Position numbers and translations under genes: made by a program
Shown here: positions 10,002 to 18,724 of the stretch, piece after piece
Layout: each line of letters opens with the position of its first letter
Numbering within the stretch: the first letter of the stretch is position 1
Notes under the pieces: model-generated
Database searches by the model: none
What the model was told of the DNA's origin: nothing
What the model saw: the letters and a program-made list of their open reading frames with translations, nothing else
Source: an uncultured Alphaproteobacteria bacterium
GTDB lineage: Bacteria > Pseudomonadota > Alphaproteobacteria > UBA7985
Reading direction: 5' to 3'
Length of the DNA: 64,000 bases
Assembly (NCBI GenBank): GCA_905479265.1
Contig: CAJQLX010000022.1
Span: forward strand, 48,823 to 112,822

Positions 10002-10748
10002 ATGTTGGACATCAAAGGCCTTCAAGCCGGTCTCGAAGACGGCACTGAAATCCTCAAAGGCATCAACCTGAGCATTGGCGCGGGTGAAGTGCATGCGATC
10101 ATGGGCCCGAACGGTTCGGGTAAATCCACCACGGCGAACATCCTGTCTGGCAAGTCCGGGTATGACGTGACCGCAGGCAGCGCGACGCTGGACGGCGCAG
10201 ACTTGTTCGAGATGGAGCCAGAAGAGCGCGCCCACGCCGGTTTGTTTCAGGCGTTCCAGTACCCGGTCGAGATTCCGGGTGTACAGGCGTCTACATTCTT
10301 GCAAACGGCGGTGAACGCCAAGCGCAAGGTGGCGGGCTTGCCAGAGCTGGACGCGCTTGCCTTCGTTCGCGAGCTGCGTGCCAAGGCCAAGCAGTTGGGC
10401 ATCGGCAATGACATGCTGAAGCGGGCTGTTAATGTTGGCTTTTCGGGCGGCGAGAAAAAGCGGTTCGAGACCCTGCAAATGGCGCTGCTGGAGCCACGGC
10501 TCGCCGTGCTGGATGAGACTGATTCCGGCTTGGATGTGGACGCGTTGCGGGTCGTGGCCGAGGGCGTAAACGCCCTGCGGTCGCCGGATCGTTCCTTCCT
10601 GGTTATCACGCACTACCAGCGTTTGCTGGACTATATTGTGCCGGATTACGTGCACATTCTCAGCGATGGCAAGATCGTCAAATCTGGCGATAAATCACTG
10701 GCGCTTGAGGTTGAGCAGTCGGGCTATGCGGAGTTTGAAGCGGCATGA
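10002..10748 (+). CDS. sufC: SUF ATPase SufC
   Basis: ABC-type ATPase of the SufBCD scaffold complex; it is cytoplasmic and not a transporter. The Walker A motif is GPNGSGKST (residues 35-43), the signature is FSGGEKKR and the Walker B with its following residues is LAVLDETDSGLD, the form typical of SufC. The length of 248 residues is normal. The stop overlaps the start of sufD by four bases (ATGA). Confidence 0.97.
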   Translation: MLDIKGLQAGLEDGTEILKGINLSIGAGEVHAIMGPNGSGKSTTANILSGKSGYDVTAGSATLDGADLFEMEPEERAHAGLFQAFQYPVEIPGVQASTFLQTAVNAKRKVAGLPELDALAFVRELRAKAKQLGIGNDMLKRAVNVGFSGGEKKRFETLQMALLEPRLAVLDETDSGLDVDALRVVAEGVNALRSPDRSFLVITHYQRLLDYIVPDYVHILSDGKIVKSGDKSLALEVEQSGYAEFEAA

Positions 10749-11887
10749 CAGACGTCTTTGGCGCAGAATTTCTAGACCGGTTGCACAGCTCTGGCGCGGT
10801 GAAAAACCCCGCGCCGTTTGAGGCTTTGCGCACCACGGGCTTTCCCAATCGCCGGGTCGAGGCTTGGCGCTACACCGATTTGGCCAGCCAGCTCTCTCAG
10901 TCGCTGACCCCTGCGGGCTTGCGAATCAATCAGGAGCAGAGCGGCCTGTTTGGGCCTAACCCATCCGCTGACGCGGTTGAAGGTGACGCCCTGAGCTTGC
11001 TGAACGCGGCTGTGGGCGGTGAGGGTTTTCTGTTTGAGGTGCCTGCGGGCGCCAAGCTCAAGCCGGTTTTCGCCCGGTTTGGCCCGATGGCGCCAAACGC
11101 GCTGGTCAACGCCACAAACCGGATTTCGGTTGGTGAAGGCGCGCAGGCTGTTTTGGTCGAGCGCTGGGGTCAAACAGACGACAGTTGGATGAACAGCGAC
11201 ACGGCGATTGACGTGGCCGATGGTGGGCATCTGATCCGAGTCATCTTGGTCGAAGATGGTGGAAACGGAACGCAGACGCACCGCACATTTACCGCGCTGG
11301 GCGAAAACGCCCGCTATGATGCGCTGGTGGTGACGCTGGGCGGTGGTTTGCACCGGATTGAGCAGCACGCTGACATCAACAAGCCCGGTGCGCACGCGGG
11401 ACTGTCGGCCATTGTCCTGAAAAAGGGCAAGGAGCACAGCGATTTCGTGACAAACGTCCGTCACTTGGCCGAAGACACAACGTCGGACCAGCAAGTGCGC
11501 ACGGTGGTCGATGACGAAGCAACAGCGGTGTTCCAAGGCGGGATCAAGGTGGCGCAGGACAGTCAGCGGATTGAGGGCGACCAGCTTTCACGCGCGCTGA
11601 TGCTGTCCGATCGCGCGCAGGCGTTTACCAAGCCCGAACTTGAGATTTACGCCGATGACGTAAAGTGCAGTCACGGGGCAACGGTTGGCGATTTGGACGC
11701 GGAAGCGCTGTTCTACATGCGGGCGCGCGGCATCGATGATGCGGCAGCGCGGGCGCTGCTGATCTTGGCGTTTGCCCGGGAACCGTTTGATGCGCTGGAT
11801 CTGCCAGAGCAGGTTCAGACCATGCTGGATGGCAAAATTCAGGAATGGCTGGGCGTCGCCGGTCGATTTGACGAGATGGTGCTGTAA
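10745..11887 (+). CDS. sufD: Fe-S cluster assembly protein SufD
   Basis: Partner of SufB in the SufBC2D scaffold, needed for iron acquisition by the complex. It has 380 residues, with the family's N-terminal signature PNRRVEAWRYTDL, the right-handed beta-helix middle, and the C-terminal SHGATVGDLDAEALFYMRARG followed by a short helical end. It is translationally coupled to sufC on one side and touches the sufS start by one base on the other. Confidence 0.95.
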   Translation: MTDVFGAEFLDRLHSSGAVKNPAPFEALRTTGFPNRRVEAWRYTDLASQLSQSLTPAGLRINQEQSGLFGPNPSADAVEGDALSLLNAAVGGEGFLFEVPAGAKLKPVFARFGPMAPNALVNATNRISVGEGAQAVLVERWGQTDDSWMNSDTAIDVADGGHLIRVILVEDGGNGTQTHRTFTALGENARYDALVVTLGGGLHRIEQHADINKPGAHAGLSAIVLKKGKEHSDFVTNVRHLAEDTTSDQQVRTVVDDEATAVFQGGIKVAQDSQRIEGDQLSRALMLSDRAQAFTKPELEIYADDVKCSHGATVGDLDAEALFYMRARGIDDAAARALLILAFAREPFDALDLPEQVQTMLDGKIQEWLGVAGRFDEMVL

Positions 11888-13107
11888 TGGCTTACGACGT
11901 TGCCGCCATACGCGCGCAGTTCCCCACGCTGGAGCGGAAGGTGTACGGCAACAAGCCGCTGATCTTTCTCGACTCAGCCGCTTCTGCGCAAAAGCCATTG
12001 GCGGTGACGGACGCCATGACAGAGTTCATGGCAACGACCTATTCCAACGTGCATCGCGGGGTTCACGCGCTGTCCCAAGAGGCAACAGATGCGTTCGAAG
12101 CTGCGCGGGGCAAAGTCGCAACCTTCATGAATGCCGATGAGCGCGAGGTGGTGTTCACCAAAAACACGACCGAAGCGATCAACCTTGTCGCGCAATCGTG
12201 GGGCCGGAAAAACCTCACGCGGGGGGATGAGATCCTGCTCACCGAGCTGGAACACCACGCAAATATCGTCCCTTGGCAGCTGATCGCAGAAGCGACGGGT
12301 GCGACGGTAAAGGCGGTAAGGGTTCTCGACGACGGCGCGCTGGATATGGACGACTTCCACGCTAAGCTTGGGCCACGGACCAAGATGGTCGCGGTGGCCT
12401 ATGTCTCCAACGTGCTGGGTACGGTTTTACCCGTGCATGAGATCATCGCCGCCGCGCATGCGCAAGGCGCGCTGGTGCTGCTGGACGCCTCGCAAGCCGT
12501 GACCCACAAGCGGGTGGATGTGAAGGGCCTGGACGTCGATTTCCTCGCATGGACCGGGCACAAGCTCTATGGCCCGACCGGGATCGGTGTGTTGTTCGGC
12601 AAGTACGAACATTTGGACGCCATGCCACCGTTTTTGGGTGGGGGCGACATGATCGATACGGTCAGTTTTGAAGGCTCAACCTACCGCGAGCCGCCCTATC
12701 GTTTTGAGGCCGGTACGCCGGCGATTGTTGAAACCATCGGGTTGGGCGCAGCGATTGATTGGGTGGAGGCTGTCGGCATCGACAACATTGCCGCCCACGA
12801 AGACGATTTGCTCGACTATGCGATGGAGCAACTGAGCGCCACCAATGACGTGCGAATTTTCGGCACGACGGAGAGCAAAATTTCGGTTCTGGCGTTCTTG
12901 CTGGGTGATCACCACGCGCATGATGTCGGGACGATTTTGGACCGGACGGGTGTGGCGTTGCGCGTTGGCCAGCACTGTGCGGAACCGCTGCACAACCGCT
13001 TGGGCGTGCATTCTACGGCGCGTGCGTCCTTTGCCGCCTATAACTCGCGCGACGACGTCGATGGCCTGCTCGAAGGCTTGGCGGTCTGTCGGGAGCTGCT
13101 GGGGTAA
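11887..13107 (+). CDS. sufS: Cysteine desulfurase SufS (group II)
   Basis: PLP-dependent enzyme that takes sulfur from L-cysteine as a persulfide for Fe-S assembly. It has 406 residues. K226 in AWTGHKLYGPTG is the PLP lysine, H124 lies in the conserved LEHHANIVPW stretch, and C364 in RVGQHCAEP is the catalytic cysteine. The short active-site loop is that of the SufS type rather than IscS. The neighbouring SufU-like protein is the probable sulfur acceptor, since no SufE gene is visible. Confidence 0.96.
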   Translation: MAYDVAAIRAQFPTLERKVYGNKPLIFLDSAASAQKPLAVTDAMTEFMATTYSNVHRGVHALSQEATDAFEAARGKVATFMNADEREVVFTKNTTEAINLVAQSWGRKNLTRGDEILLTELEHHANIVPWQLIAEATGATVKAVRVLDDGALDMDDFHAKLGPRTKMVAVAYVSNVLGTVLPVHEIIAAAHAQGALVLLDASQAVTHKRVDVKGLDVDFLAWTGHKLYGPTGIGVLFGKYEHLDAMPPFLGGGDMIDTVSFEGSTYREPPYRFEAGTPAIVETIGLGAAIDWVEAVGIDNIAAHEDDLLDYAMEQLSATNDVRIFGTTESKISVLAFLLGDHHAHDVGTILDRTGVALRVGQHCAEPLHNRLGVHSTARASFAAYNSRDDVDGLLEGLAVCRELLG

Positions 13108-13547
13108 TGGACGAGGAGACCCGCATCCTGTTTGAGAGCGATTTGCTTTCACTGGCCAAAGCGCGGGTAAGAGAAGGCCGGTTGGCGCACCGTTCCGGCA
13201 CCGGCAAGGCCAAGAACCCATTTTGCGGGGACGAAATCGCGGTCGATCTGGATGTGGTCGATGGCGCGATGAAGACGGTGGGCTATGAGGCGAAGGCCTG
13301 TAGCCTGTGTGTCGCTTCGGCAGAAATGCTCAGTGCGTGGGTCGAGCAGCACGGCGGATCGACTAAGGATTTGGTTGCCCTCGCGGAGGCCGTGAACGGC
13401 GTTCTGCAGGGGCAAGACGCGCCGGCTGGATTTGAGGCGCTGGCATCAGTTGCGCCGTTTCGGGCGCGGCATAAATGCGTAACCTTGCCCTTTGATGCGG
13501 CGCAAAAGGCTGCAGCGGCGACGGCGGCGGAGGAGATCGAGACGTGA
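13107..13547 (+). CDS. SufU/IscU-like scaffold or sulfur acceptor
   Basis: A NifU-N/IscU-fold protein of 146 residues. The conserved ligands appear as C40 in NPFCGD with D42, C65 and C68 in KACSLCVAS, and C124 in RHKCVTLP. In SufU-type proteins these residues bind zinc and let the protein take persulfide from SufS; in IscU they hold the nascent cluster. Position directly after sufS, overlapping its stop by one base, favours the SufU role, but sequence alone does not settle it. Confidence 0.85.
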   Translation: MDEETRILFESDLLSLAKARVREGRLAHRSGTGKAKNPFCGDEIAVDLDVVDGAMKTVGYEAKACSLCVASAEMLSAWVEQHGGSTKDLVALAEAVNGVLQGQDAPAGFEALASVAPFRARHKCVTLPFDAAQKAAAATAAEEIET

Positions 13548-13987
13548 TCAAAGACGGGAAGACACTGGCTGACTTCATGCCCAACCCCGGCGTCACCATG
13601 GACCCCGCGAAGGGTGTCCGCGTGCGCCGCGAAGGGACGACATTTGTGGCTGAGGCTGGCGCATCTTTGGCACCGGGTGCAGCGCAGGCGTCCGAAGCCG
13701 CGATGATCGAGGCGATGCAGACCGTCCACGACCCCGAAATTCCGATTAATATCTATGACCTCGGCCTGATTTACCGGCTGGACCAAAATACAGACAATGG
13801 CGATGTTGACGTGGACATGACACTGACGGCGCCCGGTTGTCCGGTTGCGGGGGAAATGCCCGGCCATGTCGCGGCTGCTTTAGCGGGTGTTGATGGGGTT
13901 GGTGTGGCCACCGTTCGGCTGGTTTGGGAGCCGACTTGGACCCCGGATAAGGCCAGCGAAGACGCGCAATTGGTCCTTGGGCTGTAG
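13544..13987 (+). CDS. sufT: SufT-like DUF59/MIP18-family protein
   Basis: A 147-residue protein whose C-terminal part is the DUF59 (MIP18) domain: MQTVHDPEIPINIYDLGLIY followed by MTLTAPGCPVAGEMP, with the conserved cysteine in the latter. SufT-type proteins help mature Fe-S proteins when demand is high. The first 50 residues are the extension commonly seen in suf-operon copies. It starts with GTG within the stop of the preceding gene (GTGA overlap). Confidence 0.88.
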   Translation: MIKDGKTLADFMPNPGVTMDPAKGVRVRREGTTFVAEAGASLAPGAAQASEAAMIEAMQTVHDPEIPINIYDLGLIYRLDQNTDNGDVDVDMTLTAPGCPVAGEMPGHVAAALAGVDGVGVATVRLVWEPTWTPDKASEDAQLVLGL

Positions 13988-14062
13988 CAGGGGCTTTGCG
14001 AAGTCCAGAATTCGTGCCTATATTTGATAACTGACGACCACTGAACGAATTGAGTTCCCGCC

Positions 14063-14401
14063 ATGATGCAGAACGTTCTGAACCTGACCGATACAGCCGC
14101 AAACCGCGTGAAGTCGCTCATCGCCAAATCTGGAGATGACTCGGTGCAAGGGCTGCGTGTGGGTGTGAAGCAGGGGGGATGCTCGGGGATGGAGTACTTT
14201 GTTGAGTACGCATCCGAGAAGTCAGCGATGGAAGAAGAAGTGCTGGACAAGGGTGTCCGCATCTTCATCGAACCCGCAGCGTTTATGTTCCTGCTGGGTT
14301 CGACGATGGACTATCACGAAGACCGTCTTACGTCGGGATTCACGTTTGAGAATCCCAACGAAAAAGCCAAGTGTGGCTGTGGTCAGTCGGTCGCCTTCTG
14401 A
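14063..14401 (+). CDS. sufA: A-type Fe-S carrier protein (SufA/IscA family)
   Basis: Carries Fe-S clusters from the SUF scaffold to target proteins. It has 112 residues, with the three diagnostic cysteines at C40 (GGCSGM) and C104/C106 (KCGCGQS near the end). It lies 75 bases after sufT and closes the operon. ATG codons at 14063 and 14066 are both possible starts. Its 3' end overlaps the convergent gene on the other strand by 19 bases. Confidence 0.94.
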   Translation: MMQNVLNLTDTAANRVKSLIAKSGDDSVQGLRVGVKQGGCSGMEYFVEYASEKSAMEEEVLDKGVRIFIEPAAFMFLLGSTMDYHEDRLTSGFTFENPNEKAKCGCGQSVAF

Positions 14402-14991
14402 CTTTCTGCCAGCTGAAGCGCGGCGAGTAGCTTATCCAAATCAGTTTCTAGCGTATCCAACTGCTTGTTGATGGTTGGCAGTTGCTGCACCAGACGGGCG
14501 CGCTGTGCGATTGCATCGCTGTCTGATGTGCTGGAGCTGTTCTGGATGAACTTGGTCACGGTCGTTTGGCGACGGCGGACTTTCTCGATCTTCCGTGCCG
14601 TTAGTTCGAGGCGTTTGGCGAGAAGATTGATCGTCGCGGTATTAACCTCAATCGCTTCTGCCAACTTCGCTTCGATCGAAACAATTTCTTCCTTGAGCAG
14701 ATCAGCCTGAACTTTTTGGCTCGCGACCTGCAAGTGGTAGGATTCCAATTGCTCTTTGAACTTTGCACAGCTGACGGATGTAAAGCTGCTTGCGGAGCAC
14801 AGACGCTCGTACTTTTGGTTCTGTGCAGCAAGGACGGCAACGTTACGGGCAATCTGCTCGTCGTAAGCGATACTGGTTTCGCTCAAGCGCAGATGCTCTT
14901 CCTTGATCGCTTTTGGGTTCGCGGTGGCCATGTTGGCTGTGCCAAGAGAGACACAGATGGAAATACCCAACAGCGCAATATGCTTTTTCAT
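14383..14991 (-). CDS. Exported coiled-coil protein of unknown function
   Basis: About 202 residues. The chosen ATG (14989-14991) begins a clean signal peptide (MKKHIALLGISICVSLGTAN, likely cleaved after MATA), with GAGAGA just upstream as ribosome-binding site; a longer frame to 15069 would bury the signal. The mature part is almost wholly helical, charged and Gln/Leu-rich, as expected for a coiled coil, and holds two cysteines that could pair. I do not recognise a family. It converges on sufA with a 19-base overlap. Confidence 0.7.
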   Translation of the reverse strand: MKKHIALLGISICVSLGTANMATANPKAIKEEHLRLSETSIAYDEQIARNVAVLAAQNQKYERLCSASSFTSVSCAKFKEQLESYHLQVASQKVQADLLKEEIVSIEAKLAEAIEVNTATINLLAKRLELTARKIEKVRRRQTTVTKFIQNSSSTSDSDAIAQRARLVQQLPTINKQLDTLETDLDKLLAALQLAESQKATD

Positions 14992-15322
14992 TTCTCTCGT
15001 TCCAACAGTAATACTAGGGTAACATTCCCTTAAAGATAGGCATAAATCGGGCCGTTTCTCGTCTGACACGCTTATTGGCTGCCTTTTTTCGTATTCCTCT
15101 CAAATTGGTAATACATACGGGCGTATTCAGCATTTCTCATCGCAAAATCGAACCCGATGCCCACATTATTGTTAGCTTTTTCATCGCTTTAAGGTTTTGG
15201 TGATCGAAGCGGTCGCTCAATCGCGCTTTGCTGCCCAACAATATATTCGCAAGCCGCTTCTAGACCATTTCCATTCTGCTTTAGAAACGTTTGCGGATTG
15301 CAGTTTCGCTTAGAAATCGGAC
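14992..15322. other. Intergenic region between divergent genes
   Basis: 331 bases between the exported coiled-coil gene (minus) and the RamA-type gene (plus). It is more AT-rich than its surroundings, as expected for a divergent promoter region. I see no convincing ORF, RNA gene or riboswitch, and in particular nothing resembling a cobalamin riboswitch although the next gene acts on corrinoid proteins. Confidence 0.5.
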
Positions 15323-17392
15323 ATGACAGAAAATACGCCAAATGCAGCGGCTCAGACCGCCCGCCTTGTTTTCACGCCCTCTGGTAAGCGTGGAGATTTC
15401 CCCGTTGGTACGCCTGTACTGCAGGCCGCGCGTAAGCTCGGCGTTGATATCGACAGCCTGTGCGGTGGTAACGGCATGTGTGGGCGCTGTCAGATTACCC
15501 TTGGTGAGGGCGATTTCGCCAAACATGGCATTACATCGTCGGCAAGCCATGCCTCGGAGCCCAATGCGGTCGAAACACGCTATGCCACCAAGCGAAATAT
15601 GAAGGCAGAGCGGCGGCTGTCCTGTCAGACCATGCTGACGGGTGATTTGGTCGTAGACGTGCCGCCAGATGCGCAGGTTCACAAGCAGGTTGTTCGTAAA
15701 TCCGCCGATGACCGCGTGATCGCCATTGATCCCACGGTGCGCCTGCACTTTATCACGGTCCGCGAACCGGACATGCACGAGCCAAGCTCTGATCTGGGCC
15801 GGATCCATGAAGCGCTGGAGCAGCAATGGGATCTCAAAGACCTCATCACTGATTTCAGCATCATGCGGACCATGCAGCCGATTTTGCGCAAGGGGAAGTG
15901 GCAGGTGACAGCAGCGGTGCGGGACGGTCAGGAATTGATCGCGCTGTGGCCGGGGCTGAAGGAGCAGGTGTTTGGCCTTGCGGTTGATCTCGGCTCCACG
16001 ACCATTGCCGCGCACTTGTGCGATTTGGCGACGGGCGAGGTGATGGCATCCAGCGGGCTGATGAACCCGCAAATCCGCTTTGGCGAAGATGTCATGTCGC
16101 GCGTTTCATACTCGATGATGAACCCCGGCGGTGACGCCGAAATGACGGCAACGGTGCGCGAGGCGCTGAACGACCTGGCAAAGGCGACGACGGAGGCGGC
16201 GGGCGTGGACGTCACGGATATTCTTGATATCGCGCTGGTGTCGAACCCGATCATGCATCACTTGCTGCTGGGTATGGATCCGCTGGAGCTGGGCGGTGCG
16301 CCGTTTGCGCTGGCGACGGACTTTGGGACACGCTTGAAAGCGCGGGAGCTAGATTTGACGTTCCACCCCGGCGCGCTGGCCTATGTGTTGCCGTGCATCG
16401 CGGGGCATGTTGGTGCGGATACGGCGGGCGTTGCGTTGGCTGAGCGGCCTGATCTGACTGAGAAACTGACGTTCATCGTGGACGTGGGTACGAATGCGGA
16501 AATGCTGCTGGGGGACAAAGACCGCGTTTTGGCGGCCTCGTCGCCGACCGGTCCAGCGTTCGAGGGCGCACAGATTTCCAGCGGTCAGCGTGCTGCGCCG
16601 GGTGCGATTGAGCGCGTGAAAATTGACCGCGACTCGCTGGAACCTGCGTTTAAGATCATTGGCTCGGATTTGTGGTCTGACGAGGAAGGCTTCAACGAAG
16701 CTGCGGAGAAATCCGGCATTACAGGTATTTGTGGTTCTGGCATCATCGAAGCGCTTTCGGAGATGTTCCTCGCCGGATTGATGAACGAAGACGGCATGAT
16801 CGACGGCAACAAGCAGGCTGAGACGCCGCGTATCATCGCGGATGGCCGCACCTTTGCCTACACGCTGTTCGACGCCAGTGCCGAAGATGGCCCGACCATC
16901 ACAGTCACGCAGAACGATGTGCGGGCCATTCAGATGGCAAAGGCCGCGCTTTACGCGGGTTATCGGTTGTTGAAGGACAAGCTCGAAGCGGACGGTGATA
17001 CGCGGCCCGTGGAAAAGGTTTATCTCGCCGGTGCTTTCGGCTCCCACATTGATGTGAAGCACGCGATGGTGCTGGGGATGATTCCAGACTGTGATTTGGC
17101 GCACGTGGCTTCGGTTGGAAACGCGGCAGGGACCGGCGCGCGGATTGCGCTGCTCAACGCACAATCGCGGCATGATATTGAGCAAGTGGTGCGGGATGTT
17201 GAGAAGATCGAAACGGCGGTAGAGCCGATGTTCCAGCAGCACTTCGTTGAAGCCATGGCGATTCCCCACAAAACGGCGGATTTCCTGAACCTCGGCCAAG
17301 TCGTGCCGTTGCCCGTCAAAATGGCCGTGGCAGCAGCCGGTGAAGATGGGGGCAGTGGTCGTCGGCGGGGTGGGCGCCGTCGGCGCGACTAG
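15323..17392 (+). CDS. RamA-type corrinoid protein activase (ferredoxin plus ASKHA domain)
   Basis: A 689-residue protein of the family that uses ATP and an Fe-S cluster to reduce inactive Co(II) corrinoid proteins back to Co(I), keeping corrinoid methyltransferases active. The N-terminal [2Fe-2S] ferredoxin domain has C47, C53, C56 and C101. The ASKHA ATPase-like domain starts near residue 215 (FGLAVDLGSTTIAAHL), with VDVGTNAEMLL and YLAGAFGSHIDV further on. The partner is probably the MttB-family protein encoded at 26481-28055. The last 14 residues are a striking Arg/Gly-rich tail. No corrinoid-binding protein is encoded nearby. Confidence 0.88.
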   Translation: MTENTPNAAAQTARLVFTPSGKRGDFPVGTPVLQAARKLGVDIDSLCGGNGMCGRCQITLGEGDFAKHGITSSASHASEPNAVETRYATKRNMKAERRLSCQTMLTGDLVVDVPPDAQVHKQVVRKSADDRVIAIDPTVRLHFITVREPDMHEPSSDLGRIHEALEQQWDLKDLITDFSIMRTMQPILRKGKWQVTAAVRDGQELIALWPGLKEQVFGLAVDLGSTTIAAHLCDLATGEVMASSGLMNPQIRFGEDVMSRVSYSMMNPGGDAEMTATVREALNDLAKATTEAAGVDVTDILDIALVSNPIMHHLLLGMDPLELGGAPFALATDFGTRLKARELDLTFHPGALAYVLPCIAGHVGADTAGVALAERPDLTEKLTFIVDVGTNAEMLLGDKDRVLAASSPTGPAFEGAQISSGQRAAPGAIERVKIDRDSLEPAFKIIGSDLWSDEEGFNEAAEKSGITGICGSGIIEALSEMFLAGLMNEDGMIDGNKQAETPRIIADGRTFAYTLFDASAEDGPTITVTQNDVRAIQMAKAALYAGYRLLKDKLEADGDTRPVEKVYLAGAFGSHIDVKHAMVLGMIPDCDLAHVASVGNAAGTGARIALLNAQSRHDIEQVVRDVEKIETAVEPMFQQHFVEAMAIPHKTADFLNLGQVVPLPVKMAVAAAGEDGGSGRRRGGRRRRD

Positions 17393-17973
17393 GCCGACGT
17401 TGGTTCTGCATCGCTGGTTGCTTGCTTCAGTCTTGGGAACAAGCGGACCAGCGTCAGCTCGATCGCGAAGTAGAGCGCCAATTCGATTGCGACGAAACCT
17501 GCGAGCCAGATTGATAAGTTCCAGCCCTCAATCAAGGGCAGGGCAAAGGTCGCCAAGCGGCCAATGCCCAATGACCCCAAAAACCAACCGCCAATGGTCA
17601 GCAGCCGCAAGAAGCGTCCCGGCTGCACTTGCAACGGAAGCCCAATGTGGCAGAGAAAAGTCCGCGTTGCTTCCATCGCGCCCCACATCAAGCCACCAAG
17701 GATGGCCAAGGATACCATTTGAGCCGGGATCCAAAGCACGGGCGTTGCCGTAACATTGCCGGGCAAGCCAAAGGTCGTGGTCCACAGAAAGCCGAGCGCC
17801 AGCAAGATCAGCGCGATGATGGGACTGAAAATGATATTCAGCACCACGCGCACCCCAATAAACCGCAGAAACCGCCCGACGTTCAGCAGGGCTTCGCGGG
17901 GCGTTAGCGGGGTGGGTTCGACGGATTTCGCGTCGGATGGGTCGGCTTCAGAGGCCTGATCGTTCTCATTCAT
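17389..17973 (-). CDS. Multi-pass membrane protein of unknown function
   Basis: 194 residues with a charged N-terminal 45 residues and about four membrane segments (for example VVLNIIFSPIIALILLALGFLW and FVAIELALYFAIELTLV). I do not recognise the family. It converges with the RamA-type gene and overlaps it by four bases, and it is divergent from the DedA-like gene downstream. Confidence 0.65.
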   Translation of the reverse strand: MNENDQASEADPSDAKSVEPTPLTPREALLNVGRFLRFIGVRVVLNIIFSPIIALILLALGFLWTTTFGLPGNVTATPVLWIPAQMVSLAILGGLMWGAMEATRTFLCHIGLPLQVQPGRFLRLLTIGGWFLGSLGIGRLATFALPLIEGWNLSIWLAGFVAIELALYFAIELTLVRLFPRLKQATSDAEPTSA

Positions 17974-18124
17974 CGCCGTTGTTTTGCCAGAGTTTCAAAC
18001 GCCGTTCGAGAAAATTTGTATCGAACACGGTGCGGGACGGGGTGACACGCCGGGGTTTTATCGCCATGTACCAAGCACAGAGGGGCGGCAATGCCCTTCG
18101 TTGCGCGAGGAAATACCAGCAACC

Positions 18125-18724
18125 ATGGCACTTGGTTTTCAATCACTCTATGACCGCGCCGAAAAAGCAGCCGGATCGCGCTCGGCGCTGTGGCTCCTCG
18201 GTGGGGTGAGCTTTGCGGAGAGCGCCTTTTTACCCGTTCCGGTGGATGCTGTTTCAATCCCAATTATGCTGTCCGACAAGCGGCGCATTCCTGCGGTGAT
18301 CCTGATCGGCACGCTGACCAGTGTTCTGGGGGGCTTGCTGGGGTACGTGCTGGGATGGGGGTTCTATGAGACCCTGGCTCAACCCATGCTGGGCGCATTG
18401 GGGGTTGCCGAGGAAATTGAAGGCTTCACCGCGCGCATGCAGACCAATCAGGCCGCTGGAGCGTGGCTGATCTTTCTGGGGGCAGTGACGCCGGTTCCGT
18501 TCAAGGTGGTGTGCATCGGGGCAGGACTGATCAAGTTCAACCTGCCGCTGTTTCTCGCGGCTGCCATGGCCGGGCGTGTTCTGCGATTCTTGGCCTTTGG
18601 GGTGCTGTTTTGGTACTTCGGCGACGCGGCCAAGCGCTTCATGAAGCAGAGCAGCGGTCTGGTGACGCTGCTGCTGCTTGTGGTGCTGATCGGTGGATTC
18701 GTGGCGGCAGGCTACTTGCTCTAA
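18125..18724 (+). CDS. YqaA/DedA-like VTT-domain membrane protein
   Basis: A 199-residue inner-membrane protein of the SNARE-associated/VTT (YqaA) family, related to DedA lipid scramblases. The conserved core is seen in SFAESAFLPVPVDAVSIPIML and FLGAVTPVPFKVVCIGAGL, with several membrane helices following. The ATG at 18125 is chosen because GAGGAA lies upstream and the conserved region begins at once; the frame extends further upstream without family similarity. It overlaps the convergent regulator gene by four bases. Confidence 0.82.
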   Translation: MALGFQSLYDRAEKAAGSRSALWLLGGVSFAESAFLPVPVDAVSIPIMLSDKRRIPAVILIGTLTSVLGGLLGYVLGWGFYETLAQPMLGALGVAEEIEGFTARMQTNQAAGAWLIFLGAVTPVPFKVVCIGAGLIKFNLPLFLAAAMAGRVLRFLAFGVLFWYFGDAAKRFMKQSSGLVTLLLLVVLIGGFVAAGYLL

